From NCBI RefSeq assembly GCF_052324685.1, contig NC_135214.1:34610954-34674953 (forward strand): 64,000 bases of DNA. Reading direction: 5' to 3'. The notes beneath the pieces are model-generated. The model saw nothing but the letters and a program-made list of their open reading frames with translations, was not told where the DNA came from and ran no database searches. Positions 10,552 through 21,499 of this stretch are shown one piece after another; position 1 is the first letter of the stretch; each line of letters opens with the position of its first letter. Origin of the DNA: Brachyhypopomus gauderio (Eukaryota; Chordata; Actinopteri; Gymnotiformes; Hypopomidae). The position numbers were made by a program, and so were the translations under genes.

Positions 10552-12769
10552 CATTTTGCAGGTGGCAGCCCTCTACATGTGTACTCGCCTCATTGTTAAT
10601 CTCTCTCAGACCTACATCTCTATGTATCTGGTGAATTCTTTACAACTACCTAAAGTAAGTAGCACTGGACCTTTTTAAGAAAAGCAGTTGATCGATCATC
10701 CACTCAATTAATCAGTTAATTAAGTGTTTGGTACAGCCAACTTCTCTAATTGCAGGACCGTGCCTCTGGGAGTGTGTGTCTGCTGTTCTCATATCCTCTT
10801 CTGTCTACAGAACTACATCGCCACTATTCCTCTGGTGCTGTTTGTCAGCGGCTTGGCGTCCTCTCTGGCCATGAAACCAGCCAGCAGACGCATTGGGCCC
10901 ACCGTGAGTCTTCACGATCACGCTGGTTCACAGCATACTACCCTGGTCAGATCTCATGACCCCCACCTGCATGAGCCAGACCATTACAATGTCCGAGGTT
11001 CTTGGTGCGGTCCTTGAGATGTCTCTGTCCACACGTGGGACACTTTCATTTAGAATACAAGAGCTGCAAGAAACACATAACACCTTCCTGCTGCTTTGTC
11101 TCTTACGCCAGCTAAGACCATGAATTTGATGTGTCCATCTGTCCCCTCAGTGGACATATTTGGTAGGCCTGCTGCCCATCCTGGCCTTTGCCATCTGGCT
11201 GCTCCTGGACTGGAGGATGGGCCCTCGGGTCTACGCCGCCGCGGTGCTGCTCGGTGCCGGCTCCGCCGTCATTTTGGTCATGTCGCTGTCCATGACCGCC
11301 AACCTCATCGGGGAGCAGACGGTAGAGTCACGCTTGCCTGGTGATGTGTGGGGGTGTGTGGGGATGTGTGGGGGTGTGTGGGGGTGTGTGGGGATGTGCG
11401 TAAATGGTTCCCAAAGTGGCAGTCAGAGAGTTGAACAACTGTCACTTTGAACCGTGTTAGAGCGCTGAGGTTTGAGGACTTGGACCACAGCACAGCAGAA
11501 AGTGTGCAGTGTGATGGTGGTAGTTGACATCTTGGAGCTGTGTCTGTCTGGTGGACACAATTGTGTGTTCTAGAAACGTATATGCCCGGACAGTCAGTGT
11601 TAGTTATGTCCTCAGTTTATTTAACAAGAACTCTGAACAGCCAGGTTAAACGTGACGGGATACGTGTGCAGCAGCTATTGCTGATCTGAACTGAGTGCTT
11701 AAACTCACAGGATGATTTTTCTTCCTCCTGACAGCAAAGTGGAGCATTTGTTTACGGGGCAATGAGCTTTACAGACAAATTGGCCAATGGCCTTGCAGTT
11801 ATGATGATCCAAGCCATCTACCCCTGCAGGTAAGTGCACAATAGTGTTATTACACCCCTCTGGAGGGTTAGTACAACCCTTCAGTGGGGTTATTACAACC
11901 CTTCAGTGGGGTTATTACAACCCTTCAGTGGGGTTATTACAACCCTTCAGTGGGGTTAGTACAATCCTTCAGTGGGGTTAGTACAACCCTTCAGTAGGGT
12001 TATTACAACCAGAGCCGGAGTGGCTAATCGGGAGATTCGGGAGGATTCCCGATGGGCCGGCTCATGTCGATCTCTTTGAGCCGATTGGGATGGAAAAATA
12101 ATTTTGGGCCAGATTTGCGCATGAAACTCCCGGGCTGAAAAAGTGGCCCACTCCGGCCCTGATTACAACTCTTCAGTAGGGTTATTACAACTCTTCAGTA
12201 GGGTTAGTACAACCCTTCAGTAGGGTTAGTACAATCCTTCAGTGGGGTTAGTACAACCCTTCAGTGGGGTTAGTACAACTCATTCTCCGAAATCAGCACG
12301 CCAGTAGAATTCAAGTGTAAAATAGCTGTCCAGTAGGATGTAAAGGTCACTCTGTCATGGTGTTCACTAATGGAATTATTTATCCTTTGTTTCTAAAATG
12401 TGGACTGGCTGCTGTAGTGAACAGAGGTCTGTGTAATAATTGAGGTCTTTGCTATGCTCGGACATTCTGTATAGATCGTGGAGTGTGTGTGTGTGTGTGT
12501 GTGGTTTATTGTCCTTTTAGGTATGTTGGTGTGAGTATTATGGTCTGTCTTTCTCAGTGTACTGATGTGTGTTATCTTTTCACAGCACTGTGGAATGCTG
12601 CCCTGATTGTGTGTGGTTCTACCACACTGTCATGGTAACAGTAACCGGGGGTGTGGCTCTGGTTGCAGGTTTCTGCCTCTGGACAATTTTCATTTGGCCA
12701 ATCACAATACGTCGACGTGAGTTTGCAAAAGAAAGAAAGAAACTCAAATATTCTCGCCATGTTATATGA
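7462..12769 (+). CDS. mfsd12: MFSD12, lysosomal/melanosomal cysteine transporter (9 exons, 477 aa)
   Basis: Exons by GT-AG sites: 7462-7729, 8554-8764, 9516-9642, 10002-10193, 10562-10654, 10811-10903, 11151-11321, 11735-11829, 12586-12769 (stop TGA). Phases agree at every junction and give 477 aa, close to the usual length of about 480. The product is a 12-helix major facilitator protein. Recognisable stretches are [17 protein letters not shown] (exon 1), the MFS loop [16 protein letters not shown] (exon 2), [11 protein letters not shown] (exon 5) and [15 protein letters not shown] (exon 8). The cytosolic loop in exon 4 has EQQPLL at about residues 237-242, an acidic dileucine sorting signal that fits lysosome/melanosome targeting. 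Known family role: cysteine import into lysosomes and melanosomes, affecting pigment. The start has no in-frame upstream ATG competitor and matches the family N-terminus. The start codon lies only about 24 bp from the composite insertion, so the native 5' UTR may be interrupted. The a/b paralogue is not resolved. Confidence 0.95.
7730..8553 (+). other. mfsd12 intron 1
   Basis: GTAAGT donor to CAG acceptor. AT-rich left half; I see no recognisable repeat, conserved block or coding sequence in it. Intron 2 (8765-9515) and intron 3 (9643-10001) are likewise plain, apart from T-runs near 9117-9150. Confidence 0.7.
10515..10550 (+). repeat. (GT)18 microsatellite against the exon 5 acceptor of mfsd12
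   Basis: Pure GT dinucleotides end 11 bp before the CAG acceptor at 10559-10561. The repeat occupies the place of most of the polypyrimidine tract, leaving only TTCATTTTG in front of the splice site. Confidence 0.95.
11345..11400 (+). repeat. GTGTGGGGATGTGTGGGG short tandem repeat in mfsd12 intron 7
   Basis: About 4-5 copies of a 10-12 bp G-rich unit just after the exon 7 donor. G-tract clustering could allow quadruplex formation on the transcript. Confidence 0.75.
11850..12290 (+). repeat. Minisatellite in mfsd12 intron 8, ~22 bp unit
   Basis: Units like GGGTTATTACAACCCTTCAGT repeat from about 11865 to 12280, with alternation of TTATTACAA and TTAGTACAA variants. The array is split by a 152 bp MITE at 12010-12161. 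Confidence 0.9.
12010..12161. mobile_element. hAT-type MITE, 152 bp, inside the intron 8 minisatellite
   Basis: Ends CAGAGCCGGAGTGG and CCACTCCGGCCCTG are inverted repeats with one mismatch. ATTACAAC is duplicated exactly on both sides (12002-12009, 12162-12169), an 8 bp target duplication as expected for hAT. The duplicated 8-mer is part of the satellite unit, so the insertion entered a pre-existing array. Confidence 0.9.
12480..12504 (+). repeat. Short (GT)n tract, mfsd12 intron 8
   Basis: About ten GT dinucleotides, roughly 80 bp before the last exon acceptor. Confidence 0.85.
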
Positions 12770-14585
12770 TTAAAACATTCCACAGTTGTCTTGCTTTTAA
12801 ACTGTAAATCTTTCTTTGTCCCTGTTGTAGACTAAGAAAGTGGCAGGAGTTCATAATGAACACGTGAGATGTGACTGATACGTGAGCTGAAAGAGAAAAG
12901 GTTGAAAGGGCATAATAAGTGAAGCCTGAGCTCCCCAAACGTGTTCTCACGTTACCAGCCGAGTGATAACACGCTGTGCTCCGCTTCAGCTCCCTGGAGG
13001 TGTAGCTGTGTAAGGCCCTCAGCCCTCTGCGGTCACGACCCTGCGTCACGGAGGTGCTAATAACACACAGCTCCAGGAGACTCTGCTGACTCCTCTTGTT
13101 CTGTGCGTTTGGTCAAGTTTGTTTTGCATGCTTTGGAAGCTGTTTGCAGAAACATGCTCCCTCTGAGCTGACGCAGCTATAATTTCAAGGATCGAACTGA
13201 ACAACATGAAAAATAATGCAATTTTACTTCGTTTGAATTGATATTTCAGTGCATTAGTACCTAAATGTTTTGTAGATAAATTGTGATTTACAAAAAGACC
13301 AAATAAGGATGACTGAGGGTGAATTTTTTTCTCGCAACCTATAGGACAGGCTTGTAATTCTGAATAGTTTAGATTGGAAGCATGTCTTCTAATATTCCAG
13401 TGGGAGAAGATCAACAGACCTACAACCCAGTGGACCACAGGGATGTGGTGTTCTGAACTGCTCTGCTTCAACGCCTGAGGAGCTGCTACGTCCCACTACG
13501 GGCTCTGAGAGAACTTGCCTTCTCCAGTGGGGTTCTCGGGCCAGCTCTCATGCTGGCAGTAGCAAGTCAATGTCACGATGTTAACGGTTTTTCGTAGCAA
13601 TGACAACAATGAAGATGACCTGGTGAAGAACCGCGAGGATGTTTTCCATGTTCACACGAGGACCGTCGAGATTTACACGCCCGTTACAGTGAAATTTGGT
13701 TGCGCTTAGTTATTCTTTGCTCTTCATTCTGTGGCATTTGGGTTTTTATTGCACCTTTTGTTTCCATTTGGGAAAGAGAAATTCAGATTATAATGGTAAT
13801 TTTTTTTTCATGCACCACACTGTATTTGGAAACTTTTTTGGGTTAATCCAAGTTCATATAGAACAATAGCAGTATTTGTATAATTTAATCAAATAATTAT
13901 AAAGTCCATTTTCTCATCTGCTTAGGATTGTTGTTCTGCAAATGTTCCCCTCCCCGTCGTGCGCCATCTTCCTGGGAATAATATGGGAATAGTAATGATG
14001 AGAATAACAAGGGTTTTTGCGTTTTTTTCTGTTATGATTTTGCCTGTATAACTGATCTCTGGGATGGCTCGCACTACCTCTATTTTCTTTTGGTTTATTT
14101 ACAGAAGCAAAGAATTCCCTCTGTTATCCACTAGAGGGACAGACAGAGTGACGAAGGAGTCTCTGTTTGTGTAGTTTGAGTATGACGGAGTTTGTGTCTG
14201 TTTTCTTTGTTTATATTTTGTAATCATTTAAAAAGAAAGTGTCTTGTCAGACCTCAATGCCAATGATATGAGATGTGAACATAAGACTGAGATATACAAA
14301 CAAATTCAAATAGTGCAAACATTTCAAATAGTTTTAGGTTGAGAGTTCTCCTATAACTTTATCAACATTAAAAGTCTCAGTGTTGAACTAGGTTAAATGA
14401 GGACAATAAATTACCCTTATTACACCGTCATCATAACATGACAAATCCAACTACAGCACAGGGCTTTTAATCTGGTGTTCTGAGTCAGCGCCTGGTGATG
14501 TAATGTGGAGAAACCATAGAAAAACCAACAAAGTGTGATGTTCCTCTACCTAGAGCTCCATCAGATGCTGCTCTGTTGCAAAGGT
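12770..14585 (+). other. mfsd12 3' UTR and downstream sequence
   Basis: The UTR starts after the TGA at 12767-12769. AATAAA occurs at about 14405 (GGACAATAAATTACC), a possible distal polyadenylation signal, but I cannot fix the transcript end. A CTCF-like core CCACTAGAGGGAC lies at 14128-14140. No coding sequence is seen. Confidence 0.45.
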
Positions 14586-14930
14586 CAGGGGGCTGTGGAT
14601 CCCAGTAGAGAGGACACTGTGCGTGATTGGTTGTGTAAAACTTGAACCCGTGTTGAAATTGTAAATCAACCTTGGGTATCTTGAAAGATGCTATATAAAT
14701 AGAACATTCATTCAAGTGTCTGATCCAGCTGTACTATCAAGATATCTGTGTTAAAATATCAGACTGACTGAGAAGAGTTTGCCTAAAATAAGAGACGTAT
14801 GTTAAGACATAGAACTTGATAGTACAGCTTGTGGTACCAAATCAGGTTGTGGTTTTACACAACCAATCACACACCAGCGAGAAGCAGCAGCCAGTCACAC
14901 ACAGCGTTCCCTCTACCAGGATCGACACCC
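14586..14930. repeat. Inverted pair of SINE-like fragments
   Basis: GATTGGTTGTGTAAAAC (about 14624-14641) is mirrored by GTTTTACACAACCAATC (14852-14869), and CAGCTGTACTATCAAG (14726-14741) by CTTGATAGTACAGCTT (14815-14830). The flanks CAGTAGAGAGG and CCTCTACCAGG also pair. The left copy carries TTGAAAGATGCTATATAAATA at about 14681, resembling the common 3' tail of teleost SINEs. The pair could fold into a hairpin with about 300 bp between its outermost arms. Confidence 0.6.
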
Positions 14931-15369
14931 CCTGGGGGACTGAATGGGGTGCAGGAAGGGGGGGAAAGAGGACAGACAGTGACAGAGCACCAGCCACCAC
15001 TGGACATACAAGCACACACACATTCATGCACACACACTCACACAACTGCTTTTATTGAACAGAGATACAGACACACAAACACACTTCTGACTTTAAACAC
15101 TGAACACAGAATGAGACCAAGGGGTCCTGCAGGCATCCTGTCTGGACAACACCTCCACAGGTCTGTCATTGTTTTACTCAAATTGTCAAACTAAGCTGGG
15201 CCACGTTTCCGTGGAGGCCCTGGTCCTCTGGTCCTGATGACCCGCCTGTCCACATCTGGGCTTTCACTCCCCCAAAACATGATATCTGAACATGCTGACT
15301 CATACTTGTACATGGGCGGCGTTCAAGTTCCACGAAGGGGAAAAAAAAACCTTTCTGAAACGTAATCAC

Positions 15370-15545
15370 CAGAAACAAATGCAATGGTGGCCTTTAATTA
15401 GCTCAGTGTCTCCTGCTGAACAGCCCCCAGACAGCCTGTTGCTACCCCTCCACCCTCCCCTGCAGTGTTTAATCCTGTGGTCTAGGCCTAATTTGAAGAG
15501 CAGGCGTAATCACGGCTCGTTAGGGTGACCACTAATTGGAGTCTG
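15370..15545. promoter_or_regulatory. Candidate conserved non-coding element
   Basis: A unique-looking block contains homeodomain-type cores such as CCTTTAATTAGCTC, TAGGCCTAATTTGAAG and CCACTAATTGG within well-mixed sequence free of simple repeats. This resembles developmental enhancers near transcription-factor genes. The call rests on texture only; no alignment was possible. Confidence 0.25.
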
Positions 15546-18500
15546 GGCCAGGCCTGTAGTGGTGTGGGGGCGGAGTTCTGGGAGTGGTCTAGGATTACCT
15601 TGTTAAGGGTATAGGTAGCATCACCAGGGAAGCTAGACCACGAGCTTTGGGAGCTCAAGGGGTCAAGGGGTCGGCGTGGGAGAAGGGCACAGTCACTATC
15701 ACATACTCATTTCTACATACCACCATGGCCCCGTAGTTTAGAAGTGGGATAAATGAAGATTAAAATGACGCCCATATATTATAACGTCATTTTATAGACA
15801 TCAGTAAAATCTGTCTGTCTGATGAGCCCCAGACATCAGACCACCGTCTCACAGGGGTGTTTAATAACCTTCATAAATATGAATATCTTTAATCAGACAT
15901 GCTGGCTTCAGTTGTAGGCTGAGTAGGTTATAAAGTATATGACCTCACTCATAATAACTCATCCATGGTCACTTGCTAATTATATCTCTTTTAAGTGTGT
16001 TTTTCAGGCGTCCTGGACTGTGAATAAAACACCAGACCAGAAGGAAGAATGGTGACAGAACAGATTACGGCCTACAGTGAGTTATAGCTGACATTCATAT
16101 ACACGAAATGTCAAACAAACGTTATGATGGGGTACAATTTAAGAAGCTGTGGGGGGCATCTTAGAGGCAAAATCTAGAGTGATTCAGACAAGAGTGATTC
16201 AGAGACAGCTCGATACAAATACTGGGGATTTTTATAAATTACCTCTAGTGGGTCTAGTATTTTAGTAAATGATAATAAAAATATATTCAAGATATCAAAG
16301 TAGCAGATTTTGCCCCCTGTTTTCTCTCTCTCTCGTCTTTTCGTGTTTTGCTTTTGTGCTGGAGGTCACCCAGGAATGTCCTCCACAAATTGTGTAATTA
16401 CAGCTAGCATTTCATACATGACTCCCTTAGCTTATAAACAGAAACTTGACATTTAGTGTTTCATGGTACCGCACCACGTTGACCATTTAGAGTTTTATTT
16501 AAAGCAGAATTTCTCATGGGATTGTTTTATTTCAACGCAACGCGTCCTTTATTTTCATATAGATATTCCGGTAAAAGCGCCAATAAGCCGAATTCCCATA
16601 ACTGGAACGCGCCGTTTACGGTACGCGTCTGGTTCACGCGCTGCTCCCAAACGAGGAAGAAGCGCGCGCACTTTAATAGTCAGGTTAGCGGTTCAATACT
16701 CAGCAGTTTTATTAGATTTAATCGATATTTCTATTACAAATCGGCCAGTTGTGAACATGTTTCATGTACGATTTGGGATACAAAAAACAAGACAATGAAC
16801 GCGCATGACCAACAGTCCCTGCATGTGAAAGCTCCCCAAAATGTGTGGATTGTATTCTGATATAAATTAATTAATTAATGCCAAGATGCCTCTCTAAAAT
16901 AAACTTAAAAAATAAACTTTTACAGATTTTCAGTGTAATAAGGGCACTTTTGTTGTTGTTTGTTTGTTTTTATTTGTATGTTCTATGTTTAAACTAGTTT
17001 TTAAATTCTGAGACAAAACGGACCTGGAGGAATTACCCCACACACTCATGATCAGGAATCAGGAACAAGTTTGAAAGAAGCCAATTAAAGAGAGAAAAGT
17101 TACCGTCAGGGAGCATGTCATTATTGTCAGAATAAAGCTAGTTCATGAATCATTGTGGATGACCAAAGAATGTGCAGGCGCTGGGTTTCCAAGCAGCTGG
17201 GATGGCCGACGATCGGGTCAGTCCTGCTGGAACCGGATCCAGTCCTGCCAGGGTCACGGAGCAGCTCCTGGACCCAGCGCGCTCAGCTGAGGAGCGGTGC
17301 TCTTTCGTGTGTTTCCCTTGACTCGTCAGTTATGTGACAGAATGTGAGCACAAGTTAGTAAACTTCCAAAAACAAATCTTGTAATCCCACACTGTTTTAC
17401 ATCAGTTATTACCAACTTTATCTTGTCTTGGTCAAAACATTTATTTCATCATGAATTAAATTATTTTAATCAAAGGTGTAGTGCTGCCTAAACTCTGAAT
17501 CACTGAATATCTCCCCCAGCTTGCTGGTTATAACTGGTCCACAAACACTAAATGGTCAGACTCAAAGGTCATTCTTTTCTGTCACTAAGGCTGACCACAC
17601 TGTCATTGAGGTTGACATTCTCGTCTGAGGTCTGCATGTTGCCTTGTTCTCAGACCCTTTTTGGAAGGCTAGACATGTCCTTTATTTTTGAACTTTGCAG
17701 GAGACTTCACTTTTGCCATTGAGAGGACGTGTGTTGAATGATCAGTAGTGATGCTCAGAAGGGCTCGAACTGAACCTGAGTTACTCATGTCACTTTCCTG
17801 GACATGGGCCAACCTTATCTTGAAATTAAGCAACAAAACACCTTCACTGGCAGTGTAAAGTCAGAGAATGAACTATTCTTGATTTTATTTACTTATTTAT
17901 TTGAATTGTTCTGGAAAGTAATGACATTTTATATTTTCATTGACTGACTGTATTTTTGTTTCAACAATATCTTCTGTTTTTTCCTTTTAAAATTCTCAGG
18001 ACATCTTTCAAGAGAAATTGAATCTGCTTTTCATAATATTAAGATTGCAAGAAAATTAATTATTAAAAAAACACCAAACAAACAAACAAAATTAAAACAA
18101 AAAGGTAAGTGTTGTACATTGTCCAGCCATTTCTCTGCTAAGAACTCCTTCAGTAGGAGAGGGTTGTGCACCCACAAACGTTCAGGTTTTCCTACAAAGT
18201 GAAAACCTAAAAGCTGTTGTTGAGTTTCTATTTTCCTACTAACAGAGTCTAATGTGTCTATGACCTACGCTTAGCACTGTTTGATTAAAAAAACATGAGG
18301 AAGTGGAAGGCGGTGGGATAAAGCCCCGGGGGCCACCCAGCTAACCAACTGCAGCTGTGTGGTCGTTGGGGGTGAGATTCATAACCCAGCTCTGTTGATG
18401 CTGATAAATTTCCCTGGTGGTCGAACATACATATATCGTTTGTGTGTGGTGTCGCCTGACTTGTGTAACTCAGCGGAGCCATCACGACACCCCGTTTACG

Positions 18501-18780
18501 AGCGCTTACACTTCTGATCTTGCTTAACAGAACGACGAGTGTGGATCAAAGACGGGCAGCATCGTTGTGGTCAGTCTGTGTGTAGGAGGGACTCTGAGTA
18601 GTGTGACTGGTACAGCATGTCTCTGGGACACACTCTGTTTTTCCTGCGTCTTCCCCACATGTGTAAGGTACTCTGCACTGTGGACGTTTGCTTATGGTAT
18701 CACTGCTTTTCTTTCTCTCTTGGTCTCAACTCTGTCACTGTTTCTTATACAACTACAAATGTAGTTGTGTGTGTGTTAGC
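15546..18780. other. Non-coding stretch between mfsd12 and the first nfic exon
   Basis: I find no supported gene. A CpG-rich patch at about 16600-16680 (GCGCGC motifs) stands out from AT-rich surroundings. Short reading frames near 16463, 16516 and 17155 show no family resemblance and no splice context. Confidence 0.6.
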
Positions 18781-18819
18781 AAAGTTTGTCTTCACTTGAT
18801 GTGTTAATCCTGTTGGTCT

Positions 18820-19108
18820 TGTTCCCCCACTCTCTGTCTGTCTGTCTTTATTTATTTCTCTCTCAGTCTCTGTCTCTTTTTCTCTCTCTTTCTTTCTTTC
18901 TCCCTCTCAATTGCTCCCCCTCTCGGGGAGGTGAGGATGAGAGAGGGAATGGTTCTTCTCAGGAGTCTGATTCTCTAGTCCCTGCTGTCTGGGGCACCCT
19001 GGACCTACTCTGAGAACTTCAAGTCCTCAGTCCATCTCTTTCTCTCTCTCTATCTCTCCTTCATTCTCTCTCTCTCTCTCTTTCACTCTCCGGATCTTTT
19101 TTCTCTTC
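18820..19108 (+). promoter_or_regulatory. Pyrimidine-rich leader before nfic exon 1A
   Basis: CT-rich microsatellite-like runs (18830-18910 and 19035-19108) lead directly into the ATG of exon 1A. They may form the 5' UTR. Alternatively the CT run plus the AG at 19112-19113 could serve as an acceptor, with translation starting at the internal Met 9. The sequence alone does not decide. Confidence 0.35.
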
Positions 19109-19207
19109 ATGGAGCGTCCCAGCGTCACACACATGGATGGAAACCCATTAGAAACAACTGTCAAATGGCAGCTTTGCTATGATATGACAGCCAAGACCTG
19201 GTGGATG
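19109..19207 (+). CDS. nfic: nfic alternative first coding exon 1A (33 codons)
   Basis: The ATG at 19109 opens 33 codons ending KWQLCYDMTAKTWWM at a GTGAGT donor (19208). The KWQLCYD...TWWM module is the one known from the alternative N-terminus of NFI proteins (for example the long NFIA isoform), where it joins [11 protein letters not shown] of exon 2. The exon ends in phase 0 and exon 2 at 63408 begins GAC GAG TTC in the same phase, so the join reads TWWM-DEFHPF. The intron would be about 44 kb. An internal in-frame Met at codon 9 is a second possible start. This marks a promoter distinct from that of exon 1B, so the gene can make two N-termini. Attribution to NFIC rather than another NFI depends on the mfsd12 neighbour and exon 2 residues. 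Confidence 0.85.
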
Positions 19208-20890
19208 GTGAGTCTGTCTGTTTGCTCTGATCCGTGTGTCGTTACGTGGAGCCATGGCTACGGGCTCAGCCTACACACTCCACTCGTGTGCTGAATGGGG
19301 CTTTTATTGTGTACATTCCAAATGCTACTGATGTTAAGCAACATAGCTAAGTTAATGGGGCTTTTAGCCCCCTTTTAAAAATGAACTTTTCAGATTTAGT
19401 GTTTGATGTGTATGAACTGCTGGGTTTGAGGTGTGATGTATGTGCTGTAGTTCAGCAGGTGACTGTAGTTCAGCAGGTGATCACAAACACAGTTCTGCCT
19501 CTATCCAATTTCTCTCTAATTTGTAGTGTCCTTCATGTCAGGTGATCATTTTACCAGATATCTTTGTCTTTATTGGAAAGTTGTTGAAGTGAGTGAATGA
19601 TGGTTTTCTGCTTACCTTTTCCTGACATGTTGATTGTTATTTCATTTTTTCAAATCAACATTACATGCAATAATCCTGCAGAATTGTTTTGGTTAATGAA
19701 AAGCACTTAGCCACATCCTACAGTGCAACATTAACTTTACTTCCATATTTAAAAGAAAAGCGTACAGCAAAAATAATTCTAATTGACTACAGAACATACA
19801 CACAGGGAAGCATGAGAAATAAAATGTATTTAGAGCATAATCTTAAATTGGCAGAAATGATTCTGATGTGTGTCATGAACTCACAGGTTTGTTATGTTTT
19901 CAAGGTAGTTACTGACTTTACCTCAGGCCTGTGATGTGCGTTTGAAAGTTTCTCACATGCTCAGTTCATGGTGCTGTCTGGCTGTGTGTCTTAAATCTGG
20001 AGAACTCCTTTCTTCTTTCGACCAGTTTCTGTTGGAACGCCCTGTGTTTGTAGAATGTTCAAGTCTCTGGTTTTTGCTTATTTATTCATGTGTAATGGAT
20101 TGACTCTTTTCCCTGTTCCTCCAGTGTTATAACAAAGGTGATTGCCATTCTCTCTCTCTCTCTCTCTCTCTCCGTTTCCTGCATTAGCCACCCACTCTTT
20201 TGTTTAAATTGACTCTGTAATTAACATTCGCTTTGAGTCCTTACTAATAACTAATCAAAATGGCTGGTTGTGATTCTTTGCCATGTCCAGTTTGACAAAC
20301 GATGGGGTTCTTTCAGCCCCCTGCTTCACACATGTTCTCCTAGCGCATGACTTCCTTCTTACTCTTACATCAGCTCTATATAAATATATCTCACCGTACT
20401 TAAACTCCAATCGAGATCTACACAATAACTGCGCCTCTCACTAATAAGCAAGGCATTTTTTCATTAATGTCTACTTCTCTCATCAGTGCATAGAGTTCTG
20501 AATGTTCAGTTTGTGAGGTCAAATGTTTTGGTAAAATTCGTCCCACGTCTGGGCTGAAGTGGTTATGTTTCATATTGTCTCAAACTTGTCTCACTGCGTG
20601 AGTCTTTGGAGACGGATGGAGAGCTTGTGGATGCTCAGATGCTTGTTTGTTGGGCTGTTTCCAGGTGCATGTGCCTCGTCATAAGCAGCATGGCGGCGGT
20701 GTGAGTGTGGGCTCTGTGCGTGTGCCACAGGTCCGTGGACGGTGTTGAGGTGTACTTCTCTGTCTTCCGATTCACGGCCGCTCACTGGAATACGGAAGGG
20801 GCCCTGGCACATGTATCATCGCCATGGGAACATTTGAAAAATAAAATTAAATCAACATCCAACGTAGGTGACAGCAAATAATTTCCTAGT
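19208..20890. other. nfic intron, first part
   Basis: AT-rich intronic sequence with a short (TC)n run near 20150 and a small duplication of GTAGTTCAGCAGGTGA at about 19448-19480. I see no exon. The block at about 20190-20480 is repeat-free and could be conserved, but I have no direct support. Confidence 0.5.
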
Positions 20891-20897
20891 TACAAGC

Positions 20898-21135
20898 AGC
20901 CTAACCATCACTTCCTGGGGCCTAACCATCACTTCCTGGAGCCTAACCATCACTTCCTGGAGCCTAACCATCACTTCCTGGGACCTAACCATCACTTCCT
21001 GGGGCCTAACCATCACTTCCTGGAGCCTAACCATCACTTCCTGGGACCTAACCATCACTTCCTGGAGCCTAACTATCACTTCCTGGGGTCTAACCATCAC
21101 TTCCTGGGGCCTAACCATCACTTCCTGGGGTGTGA
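20898..21135 (+). repeat. 21 bp minisatellite, about 11 copies
   Basis: CCTAACCATCACTTCCTGGGG repeats with variation mainly at the GGGG/GGAG/GGAC end. Because 21 is a multiple of three, both strands stay open, producing artificial 7-residue repeat frames; these are not genes. Confidence 0.95.
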
Positions 21136-21284
21136 TGACTGTCTCATTTACTAATGACATAATTGATTTCTTCATTTCTTATCTTTAACACTGACTTGGT
21201 CGTGGACACAATTGTGAGCTCTTGGCTAACCTTTCCAAAGCCTGGACCAGTGTTGCTGAAGTTGTTGACACAAATTAAGTATTA

Positions 21285-21476
21285 TATCGCAATCGATCGA
21301 TCGCCAGTGGTTGGCGCCAGACTAGTAACTAGTAACTCATTGAATCATAGATATGGATCAGAGGTAAATAAACTAGTTTTTTTTTCGGCGTGAGAAATCA
21401 GACGTGTGGCGTGTGAGCATGTGAAGACAGTCAAATGCGTGTGTCTCACACAAATGCGTGAGAGTTAGCAACCCTG
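21285..21476. mobile_element. Truncated second copy of the 306 bp MITE
   Basis: Matches the right two-thirds of 6896-7201: GGCGCCAGA, ACTAGTAAC, ATTGAATCATA, GGTAAATAAACT and AATGCGTGAGAGTT, ending GCAACCCTG. The left terminus is missing or degraded. Confidence 0.85.
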
Positions 21477-21499
21477 GCACAATAAAATAAGATAATAAG

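Noticed and set aside
15515..15540. TTAGGGTGACCACTAATTGG as a hAT terminus
   Set aside because: Only the first nine bases match the TAGGGTGACCA end; no partner terminus or target duplication is nearby.
17155..17337. 60-codon frame in a GC-richer patch as a small gene
   Set aside because: No homology, no flanking splice sites or promoter, and it is short enough to be chance.
20852..21188. Repeat proteins on both strands and a CRISPR-like look of the 21 bp array
   Set aside because: There are no unique spacers between the repeats, and open frames on both strands follow from a period divisible by three.
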